From the NCBI RefSeq assembly GCF_018130385.1, contig NZ_JAFCLU010000038.1:1-58929 (forward strand): a DNA stretch of 58,929 nt, in the 5' to 3' direction. Position 1 is the first letter of the stretch. Every line of letters begins with the position of its first letter. This stretch comes from Bradyrhizobium sp. AUGA SZCCT0283 (GTDB taxonomy: Bacteria > Pseudomonadota > Alphaproteobacteria > Rhizobiales > Xanthobacteraceae). The position numbers were made by a program, and so were the translations under genes. Of the stretch, positions 16,027 to 24,586 are shown in pieces. The notes beneath the pieces were generated by a model. That model worked only from the letters and a program-made list of their open reading frames with translations. It had not been told where the DNA came from and made no database searches.

Positions 16027-18159
16027 ATGGACAGGGCAAACAGCGGGGCTCCGCTTTTGTCGCTCGACGCCGTTGTCATCGATACCGAAACCACCGGGCT
16101 CGATCCACGCAAGGCGCGGGTGATCGAGCTTGCCGGCGTGCGGCTCTCGGCTGGAAAACTGATTGCCGGCGACTCGTTCCGTCAATTGCTGCGGCCGGCC
16201 GACGAATCGATTCCCGCCGTGACCACGCGGATTCACGGCATCGATGACGCGATGGTCGCCGGCTCGCCGCTGTTCGCCGATGTCTGGCCACGTTTCAACA
16301 CGTTTCTCGGTCAGGCACTGGTGATCGGGCACGCGGTCGGGTTCGACCTTGCGGTGCTGAAGCGCGAATGCGATCTCGCCGGCCTGCCGTGGAGACGGCC
16401 GCGCACGCTTGACACGCGGCAGCTCGGGCAGATCGCCGCCCCCGATCTGGCTGGCTATTCGCTGGACGACCTCGCCGCCTGGACGGGTGTCGACGTCGTC
16501 GACCGGCATTCCGCGCTCGGCGACGCCATAACGTCGGCGCGGGTGTTTCTGGCGCTGGTGCCGAAGCTGCGCGACCACGGCATCCGTACCATTGCCGAGG
16601 CCGAACGAGCGTGCCTCGCCCTTACCTCCGTACTCGACGATGAGGTGCGGATCGGCTGGATCCAGGCCGTCGAAGCTCCGGAACGCGCCGATGCGGAGCG
16701 CACCCTGAAGCGCTTCGACAGCTACGCCTATCGGCATCGCAATCGCGACATCATGCGGATGCCTCCGGTCTTCGTGGAGGCCGACATTTCGGTCCACGAC
16801 GCGCTCGCGCGGCTGGCGAGCGAGAAAATATCGGCTGTCTACGTCGCGCCGCATGCTGTTCCCGGCGTCGTCAAGGCGGCGGAAGCGGGCATCGTCACGG
16901 AACGCGACCTGCTGCGCGCGATCGCCCGGTTCGGCGCCGCCGCGCTCGATTTGCCGGTCGGGCAGATCATGAGCCGGCCGCTCGCGGCGGTTCGCGACGA
17001 CGCGTTCGTCTATCGCGCAATCGGTCGCATGAACCGTCTCAAGACCCGCCACCTCGGTGTCGTCGATGAGGCCGGCCACGTGGTCGGCGCGTTGTCCGCG
17101 CGTGACCTGCTCCGCCTGCGCGCCGGGGAGGCCATTTCGCTCGGCGAGGAGATCGATGATGCGGTGGACGCACACGGCCTGGCGGTTGCCTGGGCCAAGC
17201 TGCCGCGGGTCGCGGAAGCGCTGCTTGCCGAGGGCCTCTCCGGCCGGGATATTGCGGAAGTGATCTCCCGCGAACTCGGTGCGCTCACCGGACAGGCCGC
17301 CGTGATCGCCGAGCGAATCATGGGGGAGCGTGGCCGGGGCGGCCCGCCATGCCGCTACGCAATGATCGTTCTTGGATCGGCCGGGCGCGGCGAAAGCCTG
17401 CTGGCGATGGATCAGGACAACGCCGTGATCTTCGAACGCGGCGAGCCTCATGGCGAAGAGGATCGCTGGTTTGCAGAGCTCGGGACGCATGTCGCCGATA
17501 TCCTGCACGAGGTTGGCGTGCCCTATTGCAAGGGCGGCGTCATGGCAAAGAATGCGCCCTGGCGGGGTTCGGTAGCAACGTGGCGGGACCGGATCGACAA
17601 ATGGATCACGCGCTCCAAGCCTGAGGATCTGCTGTCGGTCGATATCTTCTTCGACCTGCGGGCCGTTCACGGCGACGGCAGCCTTGCCGTCGCCGTGCGG
17701 CAGGCCGCCTTCGCGGCGGCGGAAGGTCAGGTCGCTTTCGCCAAACTGTTGGTGGAGGATGTCCGTACGCCGTCGAGCCTGACGTTCCTTGGTGGCATCC
17801 GCACCGTGGCCGGCCGTATCAACCTCAAGGCGGCCGGGCTGTTCGGCCTGGTCGCCGCGGCGCGTGCCCTCGCGATCCGATACCACGTGTTGGAACGATC
17901 GACACCGGCGCGACTGGCCGCCGTGAAGGCGCTTGTCCGGGTCAGCGAGAGCGATCTCGACGCGCTTGGCGAGGCGCAGGGCGTCTTTCTCGATCTGATC
18001 GTGTCGCAGCAGGTCGAGGATATCGCCCACGGCACACCGCCCTCTAATGCCGTCTCGGTGAAGCGTCTGACAGCCCACGACCGTGATCGGTTGCGGTCGG
18101 CGCTTGAAGCGGTGGCATCCGTCGACGAATTGGTCCGCGACGTGCTGTTCAAGGATTAA
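16027..18159 (+). CDS. DnaQ-like exonuclease / CBS pair / DUF294 nucleotidyltransferase fusion
   Basis: A 710-residue three-part protein. Residues 13-190 are a DEDD-type 3'-5' exonuclease (VIDTETTGLD with Asp19 and Glu21, IGHAVGFD, HSALGDAITSARVF). Residues around 240-375 are two CBS motifs (MRMPPVFVEADISVHDALAR; IMSRPLAAVRDDAFVYRAIG) that usually bind adenosine nucleotides. Residues around 445-470 give the DUF294 nucleotidyltransferase core (GSAGRGESLLAMDQDNAVIF), followed by the DUF294 C-terminal helical domain. In many proteobacteria the exonuclease and the CBS-DUF294 protein are separate genes beside DUF4212/SSS symporters; here they appear as one chain. Function unproven: a nucleotide-sensing regulator of the transport module is plausible. 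Confidence 0.9.
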   Translation: MDRANSGAPLLSLDAVVIDTETTGLDPRKARVIELAGVRLSAGKLIAGDSFRQLLRPADESIPAVTTRIHGIDDAMVAGSPLFADVWPRFNTFLGQALVIGHAVGFDLAVLKRECDLAGLPWRRPRTLDTRQLGQIAAPDLAGYSLDDLAAWTGVDVVDRHSALGDAITSARVFLALVPKLRDHGIRTIAEAERACLALTSVLDDEVRIGWIQAVEAPERADAERTLKRFDSYAYRHRNRDIMRMPPVFVEADISVHDALARLASEKISAVYVAPHAVPGVVKAAEAGIVTERDLLRAIARFGAAALDLPVGQIMSRPLAAVRDDAFVYRAIGRMNRLKTRHLGVVDEAGHVVGALSARDLLRLRAGEAISLGEEIDDAVDAHGLAVAWAKLPRVAEALLAEGLSGRDIAEVISRELGALTGQAAVIAERIMGERGRGGPPCRYAMIVLGSAGRGESLLAMDQDNAVIFERGEPHGEEDRWFAELGTHVADILHEVGVPYCKGGVMAKNAPWRGSVATWRDRIDKWITRSKPEDLLSVDIFFDLRAVHGDGSLAVAVRQAAFAAAEGQVAFAKLLVEDVRTPSSLTFLGGIRTVAGRINLKAAGLFGLVAAARALAIRYHVLERSTPARLAAVKALVRVSESDLDALGEAQGVFLDLIVSQQVEDIAHGTPPSNAVSVKRLTAHDRDRLRSALEAVASVDELVRDVLFKD

Positions 18160-18334
18160 TGCGGGCTTGCCGTGCCGATCAGCATCATTGTGCAATGCAC
18201 AAGGGCCGGGTTAACCGCTTCTGCTTAGAGCGATATTTGCGCCTTGCATGCGGCCGCCGGGCGGGGGACAATTAAACGCACGCAGCGGGCCTGTTCCCGT
18301 CTCTCGCGTCGTTGCAACCTCGCGCAAGAAGTAT

Positions 18335-19009
18335 ATGACCGCCGCCGCCAATACCCACCTCGTGATCGCCGACGACCATCCGTTGTTCCGCGACGCGCTG
18401 CGTCAGGCGGTGGCAAGCGTCGTGAGTTCGGCCGTCATCAGCGAGGCGGGATCGTTCGACGATCTCACCGCGCTGCTGGAGCAGGATTCCGACGTCGATC
18501 TGATCCTGCTCGATCTCACCATGCCGGGGATCTCGGGATTCTCCGGCTTGATCTATTTGCGCGCGCAGTATCCCGCGGTTCCGGTGGTTATCGTGTCCGC
18601 GAGCGATGACGCCGGCACGATCCGCAGATCGCTGGATTTCGGCGCCTCCGGCTTCATCCCCAAGCGCTTCGGCGTCGAAACGCTGCGCGATGCCATCATG
18701 AAGGTGATGGAGGGCGACGTCTGGGTTCCGCCGGATACCGATCTCTCCTCGGCCAACGATCCCGACATGACGCGGTTGCGCGACCGGCTGGTGACGCTGA
18801 CGCCGCAGCAGGTGAGGGTGCTGATGATGCTGTCGGAGGGCCTTCTCAACAAGCAGATCGCCTATGAGCTCGGCGTATCGGAAGCGACCATCAAGGCGCA
18901 TGTTTCGGCGATCCTGCAGAAGCTCGGCGTCGAGAGCCGCACCCAGGCCGTGATCGCCGCCGCGAAAATCGCCGGCGGCAACTGGCGCCAGGGAACGCCG
19001 TCGGGCTGA
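18335..19009 (+). CDS. crbR: LuxR/NarL-type response regulator, CrbR-like
   Basis: A 224-residue two-domain regulator. The receiver (residues 8-125) has the acidic pair in IADDHPLF, the phospho-acceptor Asp60 in LILLDLTMPG and the conserved lysine in FIPKRFG. The LuxR helix-turn-helix (residues 160-220) contains LTPQQVRVLMMLSEGLLNKQ and ELGVSEATIKAHVSAILQKL. Position between the symporter/DUF294 genes and an SSS-type hybrid kinase matches CrbR of the acetate switch (CrbRS), which activates acetyl-CoA synthetase and acetate transport genes. The ATG at 18335 begins the receiver; upstream codons are not conserved-looking. The symbol is by context. Confidence 0.85.
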   Translation: MTAAANTHLVIADDHPLFRDALRQAVASVVSSAVISEAGSFDDLTALLEQDSDVDLILLDLTMPGISGFSGLIYLRAQYPAVPVVIVSASDDAGTIRRSLDFGASGFIPKRFGVETLRDAIMKVMEGDVWVPPDTDLSSANDPDMTRLRDRLVTLTPQQVRVLMMLSEGLLNKQIAYELGVSEATIKAHVSAILQKLGVESRTQAVIAAAKIAGGNWRQGTPSG

Positions 19010-19017
19010 TGTCAGGC

Positions 19018-19343
19018 CGTAGGATGGGTGAAGCGCAGCGATACCCATCGCCTCACCACACGAGCATGTGCACATGACCGGCTACCGCCGCAATTTCATT
19101 GCCGGAGGCAGCTTTTTTTTCATGGTCAATCTGGCGGATCGGCGGCTTCAGTTACTGACCGAAAGTATCGATGCATTGCGAACAGCCTTCCGCGAGACGC
19201 AACGGCATCATCCATTCACAATCGATGCGATCGTCGTGTTGCCTGACCATCTCCACACGGTCCGGCCTCGACGGGGAGTTTGGTGAGAGGCGTTGAATGC
19301 GCGGCGAAGTGATGGGTATCGCTACGCTCCACCCATCCTACGG
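19018..19343. mobile_element. REP-flanked RAYT remnant
   Basis: Two 33-base copies of one REP unit face each other: 19018-19050 and 19311-19343 (inverted, two mismatches). Each also folds through gatgggt/acccatc. Between them lies a truncated REP-associated tyrosine transposase. The arrangement REP-RAYT-REP is the canonical form of these elements. The same REP occurs as a doublet at 349-423. It has inserted between the crbR-like and crbS-like genes without disrupting either. Confidence 0.85.
19068..19286 (+). pseudogene. Truncated REP-associated tyrosine transposase (RAYT, IS200-like Y1 family)
   Basis: 72 residues remain of a protein normally about 150-200 long. It has the RAYT N-terminus: YRRNFIAGGSFFFMVNLADR, HHPFTIDAIVVLPDHLHTV, with the HxH-type metal site (PDHLH). 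After LHTV the frame runs into RPRRGVW and a stop, and the segment with the catalytic tyrosine is missing, so the enzyme is dead. The inverted REPs hug this fragment, so the internal deletion probably happened after insertion. An active copy elsewhere in the genome would be needed for mobility. Confidence 0.85.
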
Positions 19344-19360
19344 TCTTGCAATGGTGTAGC

Positions 19361-22300
19361 CTACTCCGCCGCCACTAACTGTTGCGCGCGCCACTGACCG
19401 AGCAGGGCGCGGAGCGAGGCCGGTTTGACCGGCTTGTTGAGGATCGCGATGTTTTCCTCGCGCGCGGCGGCCCGCACATTCGGGCTGCGGTCGGCCGTGA
19501 TCAGGATGGCCGGAATGTTTTCGCCGAAGCGGCGGCGGATCTCGCGGATCGCGGCGACGCCGTTGCCGCGGTCGAGATGGTAGTCGACCAGAAGGCCCGT
19601 CACGCTGTTGCCGGAGGATTCGATCGCCGCGATCGCGGCGTCGGGATCGGCCACCGCGATCACCTCGGCGTCCCAGGCCGTCAGCAGCGTCTTCATGCCG
19701 TCGAGGATCGCCGGATCGTTCTCGATGCAAACGATCAGGGCGCCGCTCATCGGCGTCCTGGAAAGCGGCGTGGCGCTGGTGACCGCGGCGGTATGGTTGA
19801 TCGCCTTGGCGATCGGCACGGTCACGGAAAACACCGAACCGCCGCTGGCATTGGCGTCGATCGCGATGCCGTGGTTGAGCACGCGCGCCAGCCGCTCGAC
19901 GATCGACAGGCCAAGGCCGAGGCCGCGGGCGATCCGCGCGCCCTGTTCCAGGCGGTGAAACTCCTTGAAGATCTCGCCGCGTTTCGTCACGGGGATACCG
20001 ACGCCGGTGTCGTAGACTCCGATCTGCAGCGATTGTCCGTGGCGGCGGCATCCGACCAGCACGCGCCCGCGCGGGGTGTATTTGATGGCGTTCGAAATGA
20101 AATTCTGCAGCAGCCGGCGCAGCAGCGAGCGGTCGGACTGCACCGGCAGGGAGCAGGGCACGAAGGTCAGCTCCAGCCCCTTGGCGCGGGCGATCGGCGC
20201 GAATTCGATCTCGAGCGAGCGCATCAGGTCGGCCATCTTGAAGCTTGAGATCGAGGTCGTCATCGCTCCCGCATCGAGCCGCGAGATGTCCAGCAGCGCG
20301 CCGAGGATCTCCTCGATCGCCTCCAGCGAGTCGTCGATGTTCTCCACCAGACGCGAGTCCTCGCCGCCGTTCTGCCGCTCGACGAGACTCGTCACGTAGA
20401 GCCGCGCCGCGTTGAGCGGCTGCAGGATGTCGTGGCTGGCGGCCGCGAGGAAGCGGGTCTTCGAAATGTTGGCGTCCTCGGCGGTGCTTTTGGCCTGCGC
20501 CAGCTCGGAATTCAGGCGGGTGAGCTCCTCGGTGCGGTCGCGGACGCGCTTTTCCAGCGTCGCATTGGCGCGTTCCAGCGCTTCGGCTGCCTCGAAGCTC
20601 GGCGTGACGTCGGAGAAGGTGATGACGAAGCCGCCGCCCGGCATCCGGTTGGAGCGGACCTCGATCACCATGTGGCGGTCCGGCAGGCGCTCCAGATAGG
20701 GCTCGCCCTCGGTGGTGTAGGCCTCCAGCCGCCGCTGCAGCAGCCCATCGGGGTCGCCGAAGTCGGCCGGGCTGACGGCGCCCATGAATTCGAGGATTTC
20801 CTGCAAGGGGATGCCGAGCTGCACGAGATGCGGCGGCAGCGCGAGAATTTCGCCGAACTGGGCATTCGAGCAGATCAGCTGCAAATCCGCATCGAACACC
20901 GCGATGCCCTGGCGCACATGGTTCAGCGCGGTCTGCAAGATCTCGCGGTTGAAATGCAGCGCGGCGTGGGAATCGTCGAGCAGCTTCAGCGCGGCCTTGG
21001 CGGAGACGGTCCGCTTGCGCAGCAACAGCGACATCACGAGGCGCGAGGAGGCCGCCCCGATCGAGGAGGCGATCAGGCGTTCGGCGTGTTGCAGCAATTC
21101 GAAATCGGCGGGCGCGGCCGGATCGAGATTGCCGGGATGGCCGGCGGCAAAGGCCTCGAAGGCTTGGGCGGCGCGCTCGGGGCCGAGATATTGCGCCACC
21201 GTGCTCTGGATGTCCTGCACGGTAACGGTCGTCCGCCAGCGCCGGAACGTCGGCGCGATCGGCGTCAGCGTGTTGGGGACGAACAGATCCGCCTGCAGCC
21301 GTTCGATCGACGACGGCCGTTGCGCGATCGACATCACGATGTAGGTCAGGACGTTGAGCGAGAGCGACCACAGCACGCCATGCATCAGCGGCGGCAGATC
21401 GGCGCCGAACAATGCCCGCGGACGCAGCGCCTCGATGCCGAACGGTCCGTGCTGCAGCAGCAGCAGGCCGGTGGGATTGCCCTCCAGGAAGCTGGGCAGG
21501 AACAGCGTATAGGCCCACACCGCAAAGCCGACCAGCATGCCGGTCATGGCGCCGCGGGCGGTTCCCTGGCGCCAGAACAGGCCGCCGAAGAAGGCCGGCG
21601 CCAGCTGGGCAAGCGCTGCGAACGACAGCAGGCCGATCGCCGCCAGTTGCGCATTGCCGAGCGCACGATAGTAGAAATATGCCATCACCATGATGGCGAA
21701 GATGGCAAAGCGCCGGATCCTGAGCAGGAAGTCGCCGAAATCCTGGCTGCCGGCGCGCGTCGCGGGGCTGCGCTGCAGCACCAGCGGCAGGACGATGTCG
21801 TTGGAAACCATGATGGAGAGCGCGACGCATTCCACGATCACCATCGCGGTCGCGGCCGACATGCCGCCGACGAACACGGCAATGCTGAGCAGCGGGGAAT
21901 CCGCCTCGATCGGCAGCGCCAATACGTACATGTCGCTGTCCACGGCGCCGAACGGAAAGGTGACGAGGCCGGCGAGCGCGATCGGAATCACGAACAGGTT
22001 GATGGCGACCAGATAGAGAGGAAACAGCCAGCGCGCGCGGCTGACCTCCTCGGGGCTGGAGTTCTCGACCACGCTGACGTGAAACTGCCGCGGCAGCAGC
22101 ATGATCGCGCAGAACGACAGCAGCGTCATGGTGAGGAAATTGCCGATCGACGGCACGTAGTCGATCGCGCGCACCGCCTCCGGGGTCCTCATTGCGCGCT
22201 CGATCAGTTCGATGGGCGTGAACATCCAGAAGGTGACGAAGGCGCCGGCGGCGAGAAAGGCCACCAGCTTGACGATGGATTCAGTGGCGATCGCCAGCAT

Positions 22301-22870
22301 CAGGCCGTGCTGGTGCTCGGTGGCGTCGGTCTGGCGGGTGCCGAACAAAACCGCGAATGCCGCCATCGCCAGTGTCACGACCAGCGCGATGTCGCCGATG
22401 ATCGGGATCGAGGAGAACAGCTTGTCCTCGCTCAGGATCGTCTCCAGCGAGGACGCCACCGCCTTGAGCTGGAGCGCGATGTAAGGCACCGAGCCTACGA
22501 TCGCGATCACAGCCACCGTGGCGGCGACCGCCTGGCTCTTGCCGTAGCGCGCCGCGATGAAGTCGGCGATCGAGGTGATGTTCTGCGATTTGGCGAGCTG
22601 GATCACGCGGCGCAGCAGCGGCGTGCATAGCCCGATCATCAGGATCGGGCCTAGATAGATCGCGAGGAAGTCGATGCTGGTGCGGGTGGCGAAACCGACC
22701 GAGCCGAAGAAGGTCCAGGAAGTGCAGTAGATCGCCAGCGACAGCGGATAGATCAGCATGCCGGCACGGCCGCGCTGGCCCGGCGACAGCCGGTCGCCGT
22801 AGCTGGCGACGCCGAACAACAGGCCGATATAGGCGAACGCGGCGGCGATCACGCCCCAGTCGTGCAGCAT
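19361..22870 (-). CDS. crbS: CrbS-like SSS-domain hybrid sensor histidine kinase
   Basis: A 1169-residue membrane sensor. Residues 1-520 form a sodium:solute-symporter-like domain with about 13 helices (YCTSWTFFGSVGFATRTS, SIADFIAARYGKS). A linker and a PAS domain follow (near residues 660-760). The HisKA motif is ASHDILQPLNAARLY with His813, then the ATPase (NFISNAIKYTPRGR; YDTGVGIP; GLGLGLSIVERLA) and a C-terminal receiver with Asp1096 (LLVDYHLDRGNG). This architecture defines CrbS/PutP-PAS-HK proteins. The ATG at 22870 has GAGAGGGAG upstream and starts the first helix. It faces the crbR-like gene across the REP/RAYT remnant. Confidence 0.92.
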   Translation of the reverse strand: MLHDWGVIAAAFAYIGLLFGVASYGDRLSPGQRGRAGMLIYPLSLAIYCTSWTFFGSVGFATRTSIDFLAIYLGPILMIGLCTPLLRRVIQLAKSQNITSIADFIAARYGKSQAVAATVAVIAIVGSVPYIALQLKAVASSLETILSEDKLFSSIPIIGDIALVVTLAMAAFAVLFGTRQTDATEHQHGLMLAIATESIVKLVAFLAAGAFVTFWMFTPIELIERAMRTPEAVRAIDYVPSIGNFLTMTLLSFCAIMLLPRQFHVSVVENSSPEEVSRARWLFPLYLVAINLFVIPIALAGLVTFPFGAVDSDMYVLALPIEADSPLLSIAVFVGGMSAATAMVIVECVALSIMVSNDIVLPLVLQRSPATRAGSQDFGDFLLRIRRFAIFAIMVMAYFYYRALGNAQLAAIGLLSFAALAQLAPAFFGGLFWRQGTARGAMTGMLVGFAVWAYTLFLPSFLEGNPTGLLLLQHGPFGIEALRPRALFGADLPPLMHGVLWSLSLNVLTYIVMSIAQRPSSIERLQADLFVPNTLTPIAPTFRRWRTTVTVQDIQSTVAQYLGPERAAQAFEAFAAGHPGNLDPAAPADFELLQHAERLIASSIGAASSRLVMSLLLRKRTVSAKAALKLLDDSHAALHFNREILQTALNHVRQGIAVFDADLQLICSNAQFGEILALPPHLVQLGIPLQEILEFMGAVSPADFGDPDGLLQRRLEAYTTEGEPYLERLPDRHMVIEVRSNRMPGGGFVITFSDVTPSFEAAEALERANATLEKRVRDRTEELTRLNSELAQAKSTAEDANISKTRFLAAASHDILQPLNAARLYVTSLVERQNGGEDSRLVENIDDSLEAIEEILGALLDISRLDAGAMTTSISSFKMADLMRSLEIEFAPIARAKGLELTFVPCSLPVQSDRSLLRRLLQNFISNAIKYTPRGRVLVGCRRHGQSLQIGVYDTGVGIPVTKRGEIFKEFHRLEQGARIARGLGLGLSIVERLARVLNHGIAIDANASGGSVFSVTVPIAKAINHTAAVTSATPLSRTPMSGALIVCIENDPAILDGMKTLLTAWDAEVIAVADPDAAIAAIESSGNSVTGLLVDYHLDRGNGVAAIREIRRRFGENIPAILITADRSPNVRAAAREENIAILNKPVKPASLRALLGQWRAQQLVAAE

Positions 22871-23041
22871 CGCTGCGGGTCTCCCTCTCCCGGCGCTTGA
22901 TGCGGACGTGCTTTCTTCACGCCGGCCGGACGCGCGCAGGCGCCCAAGCCGGAACACTTGGCCGGAAGAGATGAATATAAACGCTTTGGGCCGGCAGCGC
23001 ACCGCGCTACCGGCCCAATTTGCGAGGTTAGGAGGGTAGGG

Positions 23042-24271
23042 TTACTCGGCCGCCAGTGATTTCTGCTTCAGCGGCAGGCCGAGACGGTCCCAGACCTGCA
23101 GCAGCGCTTCCGCGAGCTGATCGATCAGGCCGTCGTCGTGGTAGGGCGAGGGTGTGATCCTTAAGCGCTCGGTTCCCTTGGCCACCGTCGGATAGTTGAT
23201 CGGCTGGATGTAGATGCCGTGCTCCTCCAGCAGCATGTCGGAGGCCTGTTTGCACTTCTCCGGATCGCCGACGAACAGCGGCACGATATGGGTGTCGCTC
23301 GATATCACGGGGAGGCCTGCGGCATTGAGGATTGCCTTGACCCGGGCGGCGCGGTCCTGGTGGCGCTCGCGCTCCCAGTTCGAGGTCTTCAGATGCCGGA
23401 TCGCGGCCGTGGCGGCCGAGCAGATCGCCGGCGGCAGCGCGGTCGTAAAGATGAAGCCCGGCGCGTAGGAGCGGACGGCGTCGATGATCTCGGCATTGCC
23501 CGCGATATAGCCGCCAAGGCAGCCGAAGGCCTTGGCGAGGGTGCCTTCCAGCACGTCGATGCGATGCATGACGCCGTCGCGCTCGGCGATACCGCCGCCG
23601 CGCGGGCCGTACATGCCGACCGCATGGACTTCATCGACATAGGTCATGGCGCCGTATTTCTCGGCGAGATCGCAGATCTTCGAAAGCGGCGCGACGTCGC
23701 CGTCCATCGAATAGAGGCTCTCGCAGGCGATCAGCTTCGGCCGGTCGGGGCCCGCCGCGATCAGGAGCTCTTCCAGATGCGCCATGTCGTTGTGGCGGAA
23801 AATCTGGCGCTCGCAGCCGGCCTGGCGGACGCCTTCGATCATCGAATTGTGGTTCAGCGCGTCAGACAGAATGAGGCAGTTCGGAATCAGCTTGGCGATC
23901 GTCGAGATGCCGGTCTGGTTCGAGACGTAGCCCGAGGTGAACAGCAGCGAGGCCTGCTTGCCGTGCAGGTCGACCAGTTCCTGCTCGAGCTGGACCAGCG
24001 GATGATGGGTGCCGGCGATATTGCGGGTGCCGCCGGCGCCGGTGCCGACTCTTGTGGCGGTCTCGACCATGGCGCCGACCACTTTCGGGTGCTGGCCCAT
24101 GCCGAGATAGTCATTGGAACACCAGATCACGACATTGCGCGGGCCCTTCGGCGAGTGCCAGACCGCGTGCGGGAAGCGGCCGGCGATCCGTTCGAGGTCG
24201 GCGAAAACGCGGTAGCGCCGCTCGTCATGCAGGCGGTTGAGGGCGGCACTGAAAAATTTGCTGTAATCCAT
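23042..24271 (-). CDS. hemA: 5-aminolevulinate synthase
   Basis: A 409-residue PLP enzyme condensing glycine and succinyl-CoA to 5-aminolevulinate, the first step of haem synthesis in alphaproteobacteria (Shemin route). The start MDYSKFFSAALNRLH and length match rhizobial HemA. The PLP lysine is Lys247 in GTLAKAFG, and the cofactor-binding YVDEVHAVGMYG and the NDYLGMGQHP glycine site are intact. A perfect FixK/FNR-type palindrome lies about 127 bases upstream of the start, indicating activation under low oxygen, where symbiotic or denitrifying cells need more haem. Confidence 0.97.
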   Translation of the reverse strand: MDYSKFFSAALNRLHDERRYRVFADLERIAGRFPHAVWHSPKGPRNVVIWCSNDYLGMGQHPKVVGAMVETATRVGTGAGGTRNIAGTHHPLVQLEQELVDLHGKQASLLFTSGYVSNQTGISTIAKLIPNCLILSDALNHNSMIEGVRQAGCERQIFRHNDMAHLEELLIAAGPDRPKLIACESLYSMDGDVAPLSKICDLAEKYGAMTYVDEVHAVGMYGPRGGGIAERDGVMHRIDVLEGTLAKAFGCLGGYIAGNAEIIDAVRSYAPGFIFTTALPPAICSAATAAIRHLKTSNWERERHQDRAARVKAILNAAGLPVISSDTHIVPLFVGDPEKCKQASDMLLEEHGIYIQPINYPTVAKGTERLRITPSPYHDDGLIDQLAEALLQVWDRLGLPLKQKSLAAE

Positions 24272-24397
24272 CGCAAGACCTGGAACGGAACCGGCCGGAT
24301 TGGCTTCCCGCCTTTTTAGAGCCTTTCCAGCTTTGGTGTCTACGCGAAATCCCACATTTCGGCGCGCCTCCGGGATGCTACCTAGGCGGAGCAAATA

Positions 24398-24411
24398 TTG
24401 ATCGGGATCAA
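24398..24411 (-). promoter_or_regulatory. FixK/FNR-type box upstream of hemA
   Basis: TTGATCGGGATCAA is a perfect 14-base palindrome matching the TTGAT-N4-ATCAA consensus. If it acts as a class II site centred near -41.5, transcription would start around 24363, giving a leader of about 92 bases before hemA. In rhizobia FixK proteins bind such boxes under the FixLJ oxygen cascade. Confidence 0.85.
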
Positions 24412-24497
24412 GGCGCTAGGCGGAATTTTCTGTCCAGCTGCTTGGCCGCCGAACGTCCGGTAACGGCGGGAAATCCATTGAAGCCTCGCGATCAAAA

Positions 24498-24523
24498 AAA
24501 GCCCCGGACCATGCCGGGGCTTT
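24498..24523 (-). terminator. Terminator downstream of the outer-membrane protein gene
   Basis: A 10-base stem (aaagccccgg / ccggggcttt) with a 6-base loop. On the minus strand it is followed by a run of T (rc of atcaaaaaaa), making a standard intrinsic terminator for the porin-like gene that ends at 24587. Confidence 0.9.
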
Positions 24524-24586
24524 GCTTGCTGAAAATCCCGTCGCCGCATCAATATTGGGCGACGACCGGACCGCCGAACTTGTCGT

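Noticed and set aside
15874..18195. Long minus-strand open frame (773 codons) opposite the exonuclease-CBS-DUF294 gene
   Set aside because: It mirrors high-GC codon bias of the true plus-strand gene; product is Arg/Asp/His-rich without domains.
19338..21830. Long minus-strand frame (830 codons) inside the CrbS-like gene in another phase
   Set aside because: Arginine/alanine-rich shadow of the real kinase frame, with no recognisable motif.
20432..22630. Plus-strand frame (732 codons) antisense to the CrbS-like gene
   Set aside because: Low-complexity Gln/Arg/Asp composition typical of antisense reading of GC-rich genes; no ribosome site.
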